Shown here in pieces: positions 8,172 to 17,925 of a stretch of 64,000 nt of DNA. Where the stretch lies: positions 434,001-498,000 of the forward strand of contig NZ_QMEJ01000001.1 in NCBI RefSeq assembly GCF_003390865.1, given 5' to 3'. The DNA comes from Tropicimonas sp. IMCC34011 (GTDB lineage: Bacteria; Pseudomonadota; Alphaproteobacteria; Rhodobacterales; Rhodobacteraceae). The translations under genes and the position numbers were made by a program. The notes beneath the pieces were generated by a model that was given only the letters and a program-made list of their open reading frames with translations, was not told the DNA's origin and did not search any database. The first letter of the stretch is position 1. The number at the start of each line of letters is the position of its first letter.

Positions 8172-9167
8172 ATGAAGAAGTTCCTCATCGCCGCCCTCGG
8201 CAGCACGGTTCTGGCCGCCCCCGTTGCGGCGCAGGATGCCGTCACGCTGCAACTCAAATGGGTCACGCAGGCGCAGTTCGCCGGCTATTACGTGGCCGAG
8301 GAAAAGGGCTTCTACGACGAGGCCGGCCTCGACGTCACGATCAAGCCGGGCGGGCCCGACATCGCGCCCGAGCAGGTCATCGCCGGCGGCGGCGCGGACG
8401 TGATCGTCACCTGGATGGCCGCGGCGCTGGCCGCCCGCGAGCGCGGCGTGCCGCTCGTCAACATCGCCCAGCCCTTCGCCACCGGCGGCCTCCAGCTCAC
8501 CTGCCTCGCCGAGACCGGCATCGAAACTCCGGAGGACTTCCCGAACCGTACTCTCGGCGTCTGGTTCTTCGGCAACGAGTACCCGTTCTACGCGTGGATG
8601 GCCCAGCTCGGCATCGACACCGACGGCGCGGACGAAAGCGGCGTCACGGTCCTCAAGCAGGCCTTCAACGTCGATCCGCTCCTTCAGGGTCAGGCCGATT
8701 GCATCTCCACCATGACCTACAACGAGTACGGCCAGGTCCTCGATGCCGGCTATACCGAGGAGGAGCTGGTCAACTTCAACTATCTCGACGAGGGCGTCGG
8801 GATGCTGGAAGACGGGCTCTACGTTCAGGAGGAGGACCTTGAGGATCCGGCCTTCGTGGACAAGATGGCCCGCTTCGTCTCCGCCTCGATGGAAGGCTGG
8901 CGCTATGCGGAGGCGAACCCCGAGGAGGCCGCGCAGATCATCATCGACAACGATACGACCGGCGCCCAGACGCTGGAGCATCAGGTCTACATGATGAACG
9001 AGGTGGCCAAGCTCACCGAAGGGTCCGACGGTACGCTCGATCCGGAGGATTACCGGCAAACCGTGGACACGCTTCTCTCCGCGATCAGCGAGGAGAACCC
9101 CGCGATCACCGAGGAGCCCGAGGGCGCCTATACCTCCGAGGTGACGGACATGGCCTCGGGCATGTGA
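8172..9167 (+). CDS. Periplasmic binding protein, NMT1/THI5-like, of the pyrimidine-cluster importer
   Basis: A 331-residue secreted protein with a Sec signal peptide (MKKFLIAALGSTVLAAPVAA, cleavage after AQ-type residues near 21) and the NMT1/THI5 start VTLQLKWVTQAQFAGYYVAE. That family includes binding proteins for hydroxymethylpyrimidine and related rings, which suits a pyrimidine operon. The ATG at 8172 follows AGGGAGA. It is the last gene of the operon and is followed by a strong stem-loop. Confidence 0.88.
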   Translation: MKKFLIAALGSTVLAAPVAAQDAVTLQLKWVTQAQFAGYYVAEEKGFYDEAGLDVTIKPGGPDIAPEQVIAGGGADVIVTWMAAALAARERGVPLVNIAQPFATGGLQLTCLAETGIETPEDFPNRTLGVWFFGNEYPFYAWMAQLGIDTDGADESGVTVLKQAFNVDPLLQGQADCISTMTYNEYGQVLDAGYTEEELVNFNYLDEGVGMLEDGLYVQEEDLEDPAFVDKMARFVSASMEGWRYAEANPEEAAQIIIDNDTTGAQTLEHQVYMMNEVAKLTEGSDGTLDPEDYRQTVDTLLSAISEENPAITEEPEGAYTSEVTDMASGM

Positions 9168-9178
9168 TCCCGGGCCTC

Positions 9179-9206
9179 CCCGGCCGCGTCGCATCGCGCG
9201 GCCGGG
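9179..9206 (+). terminator. Stem-loop after the pyrimidine operon, probable terminator
   Basis: A perfect 10-base-pair GC stem (9179-9188 with 9197-9206) with an 8-base loop, starting 11 bases after the binding-protein stop. It lacks a T-run, so it may stop transcription with help from Rho or protect the 3' end. Confidence 0.55.
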
Positions 9207-9393
9207 ACGCATTCGCGGCCTCGTGATACCGGGTCCGCGTGCCCGTGATAGGAATTTTGCCGGGCGGCGGGACGACACTCCGCCCCGGCGCACTCCCCCG
9301 TTTACTTGCAGGCCTCCCGAGGCGAACATCGCGAACGCCGAGCCGGGATGCGGTCCCGATCGATGGCAAGTGACGTGATGGGGAGGATCGACC

Positions 9394-10437
9394 ATGGCCG
9401 AAGCGCTCGTACTTGAGGAAAAGGGCAAGCTGTCCCTCAGGGACTTCCCGGTTCCGAATGATCTCGGCGCCGGCGACGTGCGCGTGGCGATCCGGACCGT
9501 CGGCGTCTGCGGCTCCGACGTTCACTATTACACCCATGGCAAGATCGGCCACTTCATCGTGAACGAGCCGATGATCCTCGGTCACGAGGCGGCCGGCGTG
9601 GTGCTGGAGGTGGGCTCGCAGGTCGACGGCCTGAAGCCGGGGGACCGTGTCTGCATGGAGCCCGGCATCCCCGACCAGACCTCCCGCGCCGCCAAGCTCG
9701 GGATCTACAATGTCGACCCCTCCGTGCAGTTCTGGGCCACGCCGCCGGTGCATGGCTGCCTGACGCCGGAAATCGTCCACCCCGCCGCCTTCACCTACAA
9801 GCTGCCGGACAACGTGACCTTCGCCGAAGGGGCCATGGTCGAGCCGTTCGCGATCGGCATGCAGAGCGCCCTTCGCGCCCGCATCCAGCCCGGCGACATC
9901 GCCGTCGTGACGGGCGCGGGACCGATCGGCATGATGACGGCCCTCGCCGCGCTCGCCGGTGGCTGCGCGAAGGTCTACGTCGCCGATCTCGCGCAGCCGA
10001 AGCTGGACATCATCGGTGCCTATGACGGGATCGAGACCGTCAACATACGCGAAACCCCGGTTGCCGAGGCGATTGCCGAAGCGACGGATGGCTGGGGCGC
10101 CGATGTGGTCTTCGAATGTTCGGGCGCGGCGCCCGCGATCCTCGGCCTGCCCGGCCTCGCCCGTCCCGGCGGCGCAGTAGTGCTCGTCGGCATGCCGGTG
10201 GAGCCCGCACCGATGGATATCGTCGGCCTTCAGGCGAAGGAACTCCGGCTCGAAACCGTCTTCCGATATGCCAACATCTACGATCGCGCGATCGCGCTCA
10301 TCGGCGCCGGCAAGGTCGATCTCAAACCGCTCATTTCAGCCACCCTACCCTTCAAGGACAGCATCGCGGCTTTCGACCGCGCAGTGGAAGCGCGCGAAAC
10401 GGACGTGAAGATCCAGATCGAGTTTCCGGACGCCTGA
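9394..10437 (+). CDS. Zn-dependent medium-chain polyol dehydrogenase (xylitol/sorbitol dehydrogenase type)
   Basis: Expected to oxidise a polyol such as xylitol or D-sorbitol to the 2-ketose with NAD+. The 347-residue protein shows the catalytic zinc motif [14 protein letters not shown], the GHEAAG histidine, a Rossmann fold ([11 protein letters not shown], about 169-179) and [21 protein letters not shown], as in the sorbitol/xylitol branch. The four-cysteine structural zinc lobe of alcohol dehydrogenases is absent, which is normal for many of this branch. It lies upstream of the AraC regulator and the Rbs-type importer, so it is probably the first enzyme of the cluster. The exact polyol is uncertain. 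Confidence 0.85.
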   Translation: MAEALVLEEKGKLSLRDFPVPNDLGAGDVRVAIRTVGVCGSDVHYYTHGKIGHFIVNEPMILGHEAAGVVLEVGSQVDGLKPGDRVCMEPGIPDQTSRAAKLGIYNVDPSVQFWATPPVHGCLTPEIVHPAAFTYKLPDNVTFAEGAMVEPFAIGMQSALRARIQPGDIAVVTGAGPIGMMTALAALAGGCAKVYVADLAQPKLDIIGAYDGIETVNIRETPVAEAIAEATDGWGADVVFECSGAAPAILGLPGLARPGGAVVLVGMPVEPAPMDIVGLQAKELRLETVFRYANIYDRAIALIGAGKVDLKPLISATLPFKDSIAAFDRAVEARETDVKIQIEFPDA

Positions 10438-10822
10438 CGACGAATACGGAGCCCAGCCGGCGCCCCGAATCCTGCTAGGCAGGCAGGGTGCGCCGGACGG
10501 GGCATTTGATAGAATTCGGTAATAGCGCTGGCGGAAAAGTATGACCGGCGGCGCTCGGCCGCCCCGTGCTCGCAACCGGCTGCGACCGAGGGGCCGTGGT
10601 CTCGCGGGCATCTGCTTTTCCGGAAACCCCTTAATTTTTCTGCATTGCGGCGACTCAACGAGGCTCGCCTCGCGCAGTGGTACGCCCACCGGCAGACATC
10701 CTGATGCACTTCGGACGCGGGGCGGTCAAAAAAGTACCAGCATTCAGGCGGTGGCGTCGTGGCTGGGGATTCGGGGGCGTGATACAAAAGCATTAACGCC
10801 GAGAGGAGGATCGAGACTGCCA
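10438..10822. other. Intergenic region upstream of the AraC-family gene
   Basis: A 385-base gap between the polyol dehydrogenase and the regulator. It holds an AT-rich patch (about 10503-10525) that could be a promoter and the purine-rich GAGAGGAGGA at 10801-10810. I see no coding pattern, RNA structure or clean repeat in the rest. Confidence 0.4.
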
Positions 10823-11743
10823 ATGGCACATCGATTTCGGCGGGGAATGGGGGGACAGATGCAACTCGATCTGGAGCTGGTCCATATCCGTAGCGGCGAA
10901 TCCTTTGCCGCATGGCGCCACGGTTATCCGTTCCGGACCGTGCGGTGGCATTACCATCCCGAATACGAAATTCACCTCGTCGTAGCGACGACCGGCAAGT
11001 ATTACATCGGCGACCATGTCGGCGATTTCGAGCCCGGTCAGTTGATCATGACGGGCCCCAACCTGCCGCAGAACTGGATCAGCGATGTGCAGCCGGGCGA
11101 AGTCTCGGCGAGCCGCACCGAAGTAATCCAGTTTTCACAGGACTTCGTCGACCGCCTGGCCGACGCGTTCCCGGAGATGGAGGCGGCCGAGGGGCTCTTT
11201 CAGCGCAGCCGGCGCGGGCTACTGTTCGATGGCGAGACCGGCCGGAAGGTCGCCCCGCTCATGCGGCGGGTGATCGACGCGCGCGGCGTGCTGCGCCTCG
11301 CCCTCTACTTCGAGATCCTCGATGTGCTGTTGAACGCGCCCCGCGTGCAGACGCTCTGCAGCCTCAACTTCATGCTGGACATGGAGAAATCCGAGGAATC
11401 GGCGATGAACCGGGTGATCGCGCATCTCCGGGAGAACCTGACCGAGCCCCTGAGCGAGACGGAACTCGCGGAGATGACGGGTCAGAGCCAGAGCGCCTTC
11501 TCCCGCTCCTTCAAGCGGCACACGGGGGCGACACTGGTGCGCTTCCGCAATCAGCTCAGGATCGATCTGGCCTGCCAGATGCTGGTTTCGGATCCCGAAG
11601 CGCGGATCTCGGATATCTGTTTCGATGTCGGGTTTTCGAACCTGTCGAACTTCAACCGACATTTCCTGCGACTGAAGGGACGGTCTCCGTCGGAGTTCCG
11701 GGCCACCTTCGCGGAAAACGAGGCGGCGCGCATGCCCGCCTGA
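10823..11743 (+). CDS. AraC-family regulator of the polyol cluster
   Basis: A transcription factor of about 306 residues with an N-terminal cupin-like sensor (WHYHPEYEIHLVVATTGKYYIGD, then GQLIMTGPNLPQNW) and a C-terminal double helix-turn-helix (about 205-300; MTGQSQSAFSRSFKRHTGAT and ICFDVGFSNLSNFNRHFLRL). It lies between the dehydrogenase and the importer it probably activates in response to a polyol. The start is uncertain: ATG 10823 has AGGAGG 13 bases upstream, while the in-frame ATG at 10859 has GGGGGA 4 bases upstream and matches where related proteins usually begin. Confidence 0.87.
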   Translation: MAHRFRRGMGGQMQLDLELVHIRSGESFAAWRHGYPFRTVRWHYHPEYEIHLVVATTGKYYIGDHVGDFEPGQLIMTGPNLPQNWISDVQPGEVSASRTEVIQFSQDFVDRLADAFPEMEAAEGLFQRSRRGLLFDGETGRKVAPLMRRVIDARGVLRLALYFEILDVLLNAPRVQTLCSLNFMLDMEKSEESAMNRVIAHLRENLTEPLSETELAEMTGQSQSAFSRSFKRHTGATLVRFRNQLRIDLACQMLVSDPEARISDICFDVGFSNLSNFNRHFLRLKGRSPSEFRATFAENEAARMPA

Positions 11744-11835
11744 TCACCGAAATTCCCCGACCGCAGAACATCCCGGCGGCCCGTTCAGGGTCCCGGAGCG
11801 GGCGGGGTCTGACTGCCAACCAAGGGAGGACTACC

Positions 11836-12753
11836 ATGAAGAACCTTTTGAAATCCGGCACCATCGCCGCTCTGGGCGTCGCAGCCTGCGCCACGGTCGC
11901 GTCGGCCCAGGACGACCAGCTGAAGATCGGCATGACGTTCCAGGAGATGAACAACCCCTACTTCGTCAGCATGCGCGAAGCGCTGATGGAAGCGGCCGAG
12001 GGGATCAATGCCGAGGTCGTCGTGACCGATGCCGGCCATGACGTCGCCAAGCAGATCTCCGACGTCGAGGACATGCTCCAGCAGGACATCGACATCCTCC
12101 TTCTCAACCCGACGGACAGCGCCGGCATCGAATCCGCCGTGCGCATGGCGAAGGACGCCGGTGTCATCGTCGTCGCCGTGGACGCCAATGCCAACGGCCC
12201 GGTGGACACCTTCGTCGGCTCGAAGAACCGTGACGCCGGCTACCTGTCCTGCCAATACCTCGCCGAGGCGATGGGCGGCGAAGGCGAGGTCGCGATCCTC
12301 GACGGCATCCCGGTGGTTCCGATCCTCGAGCGCGTCGAAGGCTGCAAGGAAGCCTTGGGCGAAGCCCCCGGCATCACCCTCGTCGACACGCAGAATGGCC
12401 GTCAGGATCGCTCCGTCGCGCTCGGCGTCGTCGAGAACATGATGCAGGCGCATCCCGATCTCGGCGGTATCTTCTCGGTGAACGACGGCGGTGCCATGGG
12501 GGCCCTCGCCGCGATCCAGGGCGCCGGCAAGGACATCAAGCTGACCTCCGTTGACGGCGCCCCCGAAGCGGTCGACGCGATCGCCCGCGGCACGCCCTTC
12601 ATCGAGACGACGGCCCAGTTCCCGCGCGACCAGATCCGCGTCGGCCTCGGCATGGCGCTGGCCCAGTACTGGGGCGCTCAGGTCGTTCCGGCCGAGGTCC
12701 CGATCGACGTCCGCGTCGTCGATGCCGAGAATGCCGAAGACTTCGCCTGGTAA
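11836..12753 (+). CDS. Sugar/polyol ABC transporter periplasmic binding protein (RbsB family)
   Basis: A 305-residue protein with a signal peptide (to about residue 24, ASAQDD) and the Peripla_BP_4 pattern: IGMTFQEMNNPYFVSMREAL, DVEDMLQQDIDILLLNPTDS and a C-terminal SVDGAPEAVDAI hinge segment. It begins the importer operon after the AraC gene, with GGAGGA before the ATG at 11836. The enzymes around it suggest that a pentitol or hexitol (ribitol, xylitol or sorbitol) is the ligand; this is inferred. Confidence 0.88.
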   Translation: MKNLLKSGTIAALGVAACATVASAQDDQLKIGMTFQEMNNPYFVSMREALMEAAEGINAEVVVTDAGHDVAKQISDVEDMLQQDIDILLLNPTDSAGIESAVRMAKDAGVIVVAVDANANGPVDTFVGSKNRDAGYLSCQYLAEAMGGEGEVAILDGIPVVPILERVEGCKEALGEAPGITLVDTQNGRQDRSVALGVVENMMQAHPDLGGIFSVNDGGAMGALAAIQGAGKDIKLTSVDGAPEAVDAIARGTPFIETTAQFPRDQIRVGLGMALAQYWGAQVVPAEVPIDVRVVDAENAEDFAW

Positions 12754-12772
12754 GATCCGGGCCTGAGAGCCT

Positions 12773-12800
12773 GCCGCGTCCGGGACCCTCCGGGCGCGGC
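12773..12800 (+). other. Intercistronic stem-loop after the polyol binding-protein gene
   Basis: An 11-base-pair stem with one G-T pair (12773-12783 with 12790-12800) and a 6-base loop, between the binding-protein stop and the Shine-Dalgarno of the ATPase. There is no T-run. It probably protects or processes the upstream mRNA so that more binding protein than ATPase is made. Confidence 0.55.
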
Positions 12801-12819
12801 GTCATTGGGAGGGAACGAC

Positions 12820-14319
12820 ATGCTTGAGATGAAGGGCATCCGGAAGGCCTTCGGTCCGGTCAAGGTCCTTCACGGAGTGGACCTCGAGGTCCGCGACGGT
12901 GAAGTCCATGCACTCCTTGGCGAGAACGGCGCCGGCAAGTCCACGATGATGAAGATCCTCTGCGGGATCGTCCGTGCGGATGAGGGCACCATCGTCATCG
13001 ATGGCAAGGAGCGGTCCTTCGAGCACTACGACGAGGCCATTCAGGCCGGCGTGGGCATCGTGTTCCAGGAATTCAGCCTGATCCCGTACCTGACGGCGGT
13101 GGAGAACATCTTCCTCGCCCGGGAGATCAAGACGGGCGGCTTCCTCGCCCGCAAGGCCATGCGCAAGCGCGCCCGCGAGGTTCTCGACAAGCTCGGCGTC
13201 GATGTCCCGCTCAACGTGCCGGTCGCCGATCTCAGCGTGGCCGAACAGCAATTCGTGGAGATCGCCAAGGCGCTGTCCCTCGACGCGCGGATCCTCGTCC
13301 TCGACGAGCCGACGGCGACGTTGACCCCGAGCGAGACGGAGCACCTGTTCAAGGTGATGCGGGATCTGCGCTCTCAGGGCGTCGCCATCGTCTTCATCTC
13401 CCACCACCTCGAGGAGATCTACGAGATCGGGGATCGCATCACGGTCCTGCGCGATGGCGAATATGTCGGCACGCGGGATGTCGGTTCGATCAGCACCGAC
13501 GAGCTGGTCGAAATGATGGTCGGCCGCCGGATCGAGAACAACTTCCCGCCCAAGCCCCCCGCCGCTCCGAACGCGGAGGTGGTCATCGACGCGGCCCAGA
13601 TACAGCTGCGCAAGAACGGCCCCGTCAGCACCTTCCAGCTGCGCAAGGGCGAGATCCTCGGCTTCGCCGGGCTCGTCGGATCGGGCCGCACCGAAACCGC
13701 CCTGTCGATCCTCGGCGCCTACCCCGCCGCGAGCGTGAAGGTGGAGATCAACGGAACGCCCGGCGCGCCGGCAAACCCGAGCGAGGCGCTGGCCCGCGGC
13801 ATCGGCCTTCTGCCCGAGAGCCGCAAGGATCAGGGGCTCATCACGTCGTTCTCGATCATGCAGAACATCTCGATCAACAATTACGGCAAGTACCGGACGC
13901 TGAAGTACTTCCTCGACCTCTCGGAGGAGCGGAAGCACACCACGAAGGTGATGGAGGACGTCCAGGTGAAGGCGCCGGGTCCGGACGTGCCCGTCGATAC
14001 GCTTTCGGGCGGGAACCAGCAGAAGGTCGTGATCGCCCGCTGGCTGAACCACCACACCCCGATCCTGATCTTCGACGAACCGACCCGCGGGATCGATGTC
14101 GGCGCCAAGTCCGAGATCTACCACCTGATGCGACAGCTCACCGAGGAGGGCTACTCGATCATCATGATCTCCTCCGAACTGCCCGAGGTGATGGGCCTGT
14201 CGGACCGCGTCTGCGTGTTCCGCAGCGGTGCCATCGTCGCGACCATCGAAGGCGACGAGATCACCTCCGAAGACATCATGAAACATGCAACCACGGGGAA
14301 GCTCAGATATGTCGCATGA
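12820..14319 (+). CDS. Sugar/polyol ABC transporter ATP-binding protein (RbsA/XylG family, two ATPase domains)
   Basis: A 499-residue fused ATPase. Domain 1 has Walker [11 protein letters not shown], signature [15 protein letters not shown] and Walker [12 protein letters not shown]. Domain 2 has a degenerate Walker A ([10 protein letters not shown]), as is normal for this family, then [15 protein letters not shown] and [14 protein letters not shown]. The ATG at 12820 follows GGAGGG; a TTG at 12805 is also in frame but would bury that site. The stop overlaps the permease start by 11 bases. Confidence 0.93.
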   Translation: MLEMKGIRKAFGPVKVLHGVDLEVRDGEVHALLGENGAGKSTMMKILCGIVRADEGTIVIDGKERSFEHYDEAIQAGVGIVFQEFSLIPYLTAVENIFLAREIKTGGFLARKAMRKRAREVLDKLGVDVPLNVPVADLSVAEQQFVEIAKALSLDARILVLDEPTATLTPSETEHLFKVMRDLRSQGVAIVFISHHLEEIYEIGDRITVLRDGEYVGTRDVGSISTDELVEMMVGRRIENNFPPKPPAAPNAEVVIDAAQIQLRKNGPVSTFQLRKGEILGFAGLVGSGRTETALSILGAYPAASVKVEINGTPGAPANPSEALARGIGLLPESRKDQGLITSFSIMQNISINNYGKYRTLKYFLDLSEERKHTTKVMEDVQVKAPGPDVPVDTLSGGNQQKVVIARWLNHHTPILIFDEPTRGIDVGAKSEIYHLMRQLTEEGYSIIMISSELPEVMGLSDRVCVFRSGAIVATIEGDEITSEDIMKHATTGKLRYVA

Positions 14320-15286
14320 CGCCGAGACCCAACGGTCGTCCTCGCCGGTTCACACGGTTCTGGCGAGCATCAAGCATTCGCCGCTTCTGTTGCCGCTCGT
14401 CGGTCTGATCGTCGTGTCGATCGCCATGGCCTTCGCGAGCGACAACTTTTTCAGCGTCGACAACCTCGTCAACGTCCTGCGGCAGCAATCCATTATCGGC
14501 ATCCTCGCCATCGGCATGACCTTCGTCATCCTGACGGGCGGCATCGATTTGTCCGTCGGCGCGGTGATGGCGCTGTGCGGCACGCTCGGCGCCGGGGTCA
14601 TGGTGAACATGGGGCTGCCGGGCTGGCTTGGCCTGCTGGCGATGATCGTCGTCGGCATCCTCTTCGGCCTCTTCAACGGGATCCTCGTGGCCTGGGGCAA
14701 GATGCCGGCGATCATCGTGACGCTGGCCACCATGCTGATCGCGCGCGGCCTCGGCCTCGTCTATTCGGGCGGCTACCCGATCAGCGGGCTGCCCGGCTGG
14801 GTCTCCTGGTTCGGCATCGGCAGGATCGGCGGCATACCCACCCCGATCATCATCATGGTCGTGCTCTACGCCCTCGCATGGGTTCTCCTTCAGCGCACCG
14901 CCTTCGGCCGGCATGTCTATTCCATCGGCGGCAACGAGACCGCGGCGAACCTTTCGGGCGTGAACACCAAGCGCATCAAGCTCTTCGTGTTCATGATCTC
15001 CGGCTTCACCTCGGCGATGGCCGCCATCGTGCTGACCGGGCGGCTGATGAGCGGGCAGCCGGGCGCCGGCGTCGCCTTCGAGCTCGACGCGATCGCCATG
15101 GTGGTCCTCGGCGGCACGGCGATCGCCGGTGGTCGGGGCCTGATCCTCGGCACGCTGATCGGCGCGATCCTCCTCGGCATCATCAACAACGGCCTGAACC
15201 TGATGGGGATCAATCCCTACCTGCAGGACGTCATCAAGGGCCTCATCATCCTTCTGGCCATCTATATCGGCCGGGAATGGCGCTGA
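14309..15286 (+). CDS. Sugar/polyol ABC transporter permease (RbsC family)
   Basis: A 325-residue permease with eight to ten membrane segments and the family patterns [41 protein letters not shown] and [13 protein letters not shown]. The ATG at 14309 lies inside the end of the ATPase gene, with GGGGAAG upstream. It works with the preceding binding protein and ATPase and is followed by a GC stem-loop. Confidence 0.92.
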   Translation: MSHDAETQRSSSPVHTVLASIKHSPLLLPLVGLIVVSIAMAFASDNFFSVDNLVNVLRQQSIIGILAIGMTFVILTGGIDLSVGAVMALCGTLGAGVMVNMGLPGWLGLLAMIVVGILFGLFNGILVAWGKMPAIIVTLATMLIARGLGLVYSGGYPISGLPGWVSWFGIGRIGGIPTPIIIMVVLYALAWVLLQRTAFGRHVYSIGGNETAANLSGVNTKRIKLFVFMISGFTSAMAAIVLTGRLMSGQPGAGVAFELDAIAMVVLGGTAIAGGRGLILGTLIGAILLGIINNGLNLMGINPYLQDVIKGLIILLAIYIGREWR

Positions 15287-15291
15287 GGAGC

Positions 15292-15322
15292 GGCCGGGGC
15301 GCGCGCTTCAGCCGCCCCGGCC
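15292..15322 (+). terminator. Stem-loop after the RbsC-type permease
   Basis: A perfect 10-base-pair stem (15292-15301 with 15313-15322) with an 11-base loop, 5 bases after the permease stop and 82 bases before the next gene. There is no T-run, so it may act as an mRNA 3'-end barrier rather than a full terminator. Confidence 0.5.
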
Positions 15323-15404
15323 CTCCCCGGACCACGCCGATCCCGGCACATCGCATCACCCCCAAGGCGGCCCCCGGCCGGCCGGACCATTCTTCGAGGG
15401 CATC

Positions 15405-16130
15405 ATGGATTTCACTGGCAAGACCGTCATCATCACCGGCGCCGGCAAGGGCATCGGCCGGGCGACCGCCGAGCTTCTGGCCGAGCGGGGCGCGAAGATC
15501 ATCGCCCTCAGCCGCACGCAATCGGACCTCGACAGTCTGCGCGAGAAGATCGGCGGGCAGAGCCACGCGGTGGATCTCTCCACGGCCGCCGGCGCCCGCG
15601 CCGCCATGGCGGAGGTCGGGCCCGCGGATTTCCTGATCAACTGCGCCGGAACGAACGTCCTCGAAAGCGTCCTCGACATGACGGAAGAGGGCTACGACAC
15701 GGTCATGAACATCAACCTGCGGACCGCCCTCATCTGCGCGCAGGAATTCGCGCGGATGCGGATCGACGCGGGCGGCGGCGGCACAATCGTCAATGTCACG
15801 TCCATCGCAGGGCATCGCGGCTTCCAGGATCACCTGTGCTACGCGGCCTCCAAGGCGGGACTCGAAGGCGCGACGCGGGTCATGGCCCGGGAGCTCGGCC
15901 CCCACGGCATACGCGCAGTGGCAATCGCGCCCACCGTCACCATGACGGAGCTCGCCAAGGGCGCCTGGAGCGACCCGGCGAAGCGCGACCCAATGATGGT
16001 GCGCCATCCCGTCGGGCGGTTCGCCGAAGCCGAGGACGTCGCGCGCGCGATCGCCCTTCTGCTGTCGGACGATGCCGTCATGGTCACCGGCAGCGTCCTG
16101 TCCGTCGATGGCGGCTTCCTCGCGATCTGA
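15405..16130 (+). CDS. Short-chain dehydrogenase/reductase, L-xylulose-reductase-like
   Basis: A 241-residue SDR with the cofactor motif TGAGKGIGRATA (about 12-23), NCAGT, the catalytic serine in VNVTSIAGHRG and the YxxxK pair in CYAASKAGLEG. R/T-rich residues after the second strand (ALSRTQSD) favour NADP(H). The overall pattern is close to dicarbonyl/L-xylulose reductases, so it could interconvert a ketose and a pentitol in this cluster. The substrate is an inference from context. Confidence 0.75.
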   Translation: MDFTGKTVIITGAGKGIGRATAELLAERGAKIIALSRTQSDLDSLREKIGGQSHAVDLSTAAGARAAMAEVGPADFLINCAGTNVLESVLDMTEEGYDTVMNINLRTALICAQEFARMRIDAGGGGTIVNVTSIAGHRGFQDHLCYAASKAGLEGATRVMARELGPHGIRAVAIAPTVTMTELAKGAWSDPAKRDPMMVRHPVGRFAEAEDVARAIALLLSDDAVMVTGSVLSVDGGFLAI

Positions 16131-16204
16131 CGGCACGCCGCCCGAACCACAGGCTTACGGGCGCCCGGGACCAATCGGCGCCGCGACCAAGGAGACTGAA
16201 CGAA

Positions 16205-16933
16205 ATGGCTGAATCACTGAACGGGAAGGTCGCTGCCGTCACCGGCGCCGCCTCCGGCATCGGGCTTTCGATGACGAAGGACCTGCTCGCCGCCGGCGCG
16301 ACGGTCGTCATGGTCGACCGGGACGAGGCGGGACTGACGAAGCTTGCGGGCGAGCTCGGCGACAAGGCGATCGTCCAGGTGACCGACCTTCTGAACGCCG
16401 AAAGCTGCAACGCGATGGTGCCCGAGATCCTCGAGAAGGCCGGGCATATCGATATCCTGCTCTGCAACGCCGGCAGCTATATCGGTGGCGATCTCGTGGA
16501 CACGACGCCGGAGGCCATCGACCGGATGGTCGGACTGAACGTCAACGCGGTGATCAAGAACGTCCACGCCGTCGCCCCGCACATGAGCGAGCGCGGCGTC
16601 GGGGACATCATCGTCACCTGTTCCATCGCCGGCCACAGCGCGATCCATGTCGAGCCGGTCTACTCCGCCTCGAAATGGGCCATCACCAGCTTCGTGCAGA
16701 CCATGCGCCGGCAATTGATGGAGAATGGCGTCCGCGTGGGACAGGTCTCCCCCGGGCCCGTCATCTCGGCGCTGCTGTCCGACTGGGAGCCGGAGCGGCT
16801 CCAGCGGATGAAGGATGCTGGCGCCCTGATGGAGACGCAGGAAGTGTCCGATGCCGTGATGTTCATGCTCACCCGGCCGCGGAATGTCACGATCCGGGAC
16901 ATGATCGTCCTGCCGTCGAACTTCGACATCTAA
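16205..16933 (+). CDS. rbtD: Ribitol 2-dehydrogenase-like SDR
   Basis: A 242-residue SDR expected to oxidise ribitol to D-ribulose with NAD+. It has GAASGIGL (cofactor loop), an Asp at the end of strand 2 (VDRDEAG) that favours NAD, the serine region IVTCSIAGHSA and YSASKWAI. Compared with Klebsiella ribitol dehydrogenase as I recall it, the match runs end to end, including the unusual C-terminus MLTRPRNVTIRDMIVLPSNFDI. It ends 2 bases from the converging phosphatase-fold gene. Confidence 0.82.
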   Translation: MAESLNGKVAAVTGAASGIGLSMTKDLLAAGATVVMVDRDEAGLTKLAGELGDKAIVQVTDLLNAESCNAMVPEILEKAGHIDILLCNAGSYIGGDLVDTTPEAIDRMVGLNVNAVIKNVHAVAPHMSERGVGDIIVTCSIAGHSAIHVEPVYSASKWAITSFVQTMRRQLMENGVRVGQVSPGPVISALLSDWEPERLQRMKDAGALMETQEVSDAVMFMLTRPRNVTIRDMIVLPSNFDI

Positions 16934-16935
16934 GG

Positions 16936-17925
16936 CTATAATTTAGAACGTTTAAGTCCGATCACGCGCGTCACGACAGCGTCGTGATCGGACAGCGGCC
17001 GGCCGTCCGCGTCCAGCGAGGAGCGGATCTCCGTCTCGCCCATCCGCAAACCGCGGGTCAGGATCCAGTCGAGTTTCTGGGACCGCTCCGGCCAGCGGGT
17101 GATCAGGCTCGGGCGCGTCGTCGGCTGGTCCTCCGGCCCGCCATGGATCTCGAAGCCCGCCTTCGAGCTGACATCGAACAGACCCTCCGCCCGCCAGTTC
17201 CCCTCGTTGTGGTTCCCGGTATTTAGGTCGCCGCCGAGGAGGCAGGGCAGGTCCGGAAACTCCGCGTCGATCACCTCGAGGAGCCCGCGGAGCTGCCGCT
17301 CCCTGTGCTCCGGCCCACAGGCACTTTCGAGATGGGTGGAGACGGCGAGGATCGGGCCCTCCTCCGTTAGCACGCGCGCTCCTACGGCGATGCGTTCCCC
17401 GAGGCGGGGCTGCTCGGCATCCCGGAACCACTGGCGCTCCCCGAAGAGGCGAAGGGCGAAAGGCGCCTCGAGGGCAGTCTTCGCCATCAGCCCGTTGCCG
17501 TGGAAGCCGAGCTCATTGGAATCGTCGGTGCAGAAATCCCGCTCGATCGGGGAGCCGAGGCCGAGCTCGAGGAACTCGACAGCGTAAGCGTAGTCCATGC
17601 AGAGCGCTGCGGCGACGTCTCGCGTGGTATTGCGCTGGCCGGTGCGGGCCATGCCGTGATCCATCTCGGAGACCAGTAGTAGGCCGCAATCGCTCATCTT
17701 CGTGGCGGAGGGCACCGGAAAGAGGCACCGTTCGAGGTTCCAGGCGCCGACGGTGATCGGAAACGGCAGGGCCGCGGCATCCGCCGTCCCACCGGTCTCG
17801 ACGAGGTTCATCGGCGCCACGCCAGCCATGTGCGCGTCATGCGTGGCCACATCCCGCGGCAGATCCTTCAACGCCAGGTCGGCGGGGGTCGGAGCCGGGA
17901 GCTCCCGGACGGTCTCGCGGATCAC
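16936..17925 (-). CDS. Endonuclease/exonuclease/phosphatase-fold hydrolase at the end of the ugp operon
   Basis: A 329-residue protein of the DNase I-like metal-dependent hydrolase fold: GAWNLERC near the N-terminus, AVSTHLE, the metal motif [11 protein letters not shown] and the C-terminal [11 protein letters not shown] histidine pair. It begins with GTG at 17925, overlapping the UgpC stop by 4 bases (GTGA), so it belongs to the importer operon. That place is often held by UgpQ, a glycerophosphodiester phosphodiesterase of an unrelated fold. A role in hydrolysing an imported phosphodiester is plausible but inferred. No signal peptide is seen, so it should act in the cytoplasm. Confidence 0.75.
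   Translation of the reverse strand: MIRETVRELPAPTPADLALKDLPRDVATHDAHMAGVAPMNLVETGGTADAAALPFPITVGAWNLERCLFPVPSATKMSDCGLLLVSEMDHGMARTGQRNTTRDVAAALCMDYAYAVEFLELGLGSPIERDFCTDDSNELGFHGNGLMAKTALEAPFALRLFGERQWFRDAEQPRLGERIAVGARVLTEEGPILAVSTHLESACGPEHRERQLRGLLEVIDAEFPDLPCLLGGDLNTGNHNEGNWRAEGLFDVSSKAGFEIHGGPEDQPTTRPSLITRWPERSQKLDWILTRGLRMGETEIRSSLDADGRPLSDHDAVVTRVIGLKRSKL

Noticed and set aside
15405-16130. SDR read as a fatty-acid-synthesis ketoreductase (FabG)
   Set aside because: The fold and motifs are general to SDRs; the cluster of polyol genes and the overall pattern favour a xylulose-reductase-like role, though sequence alone leaves this open.
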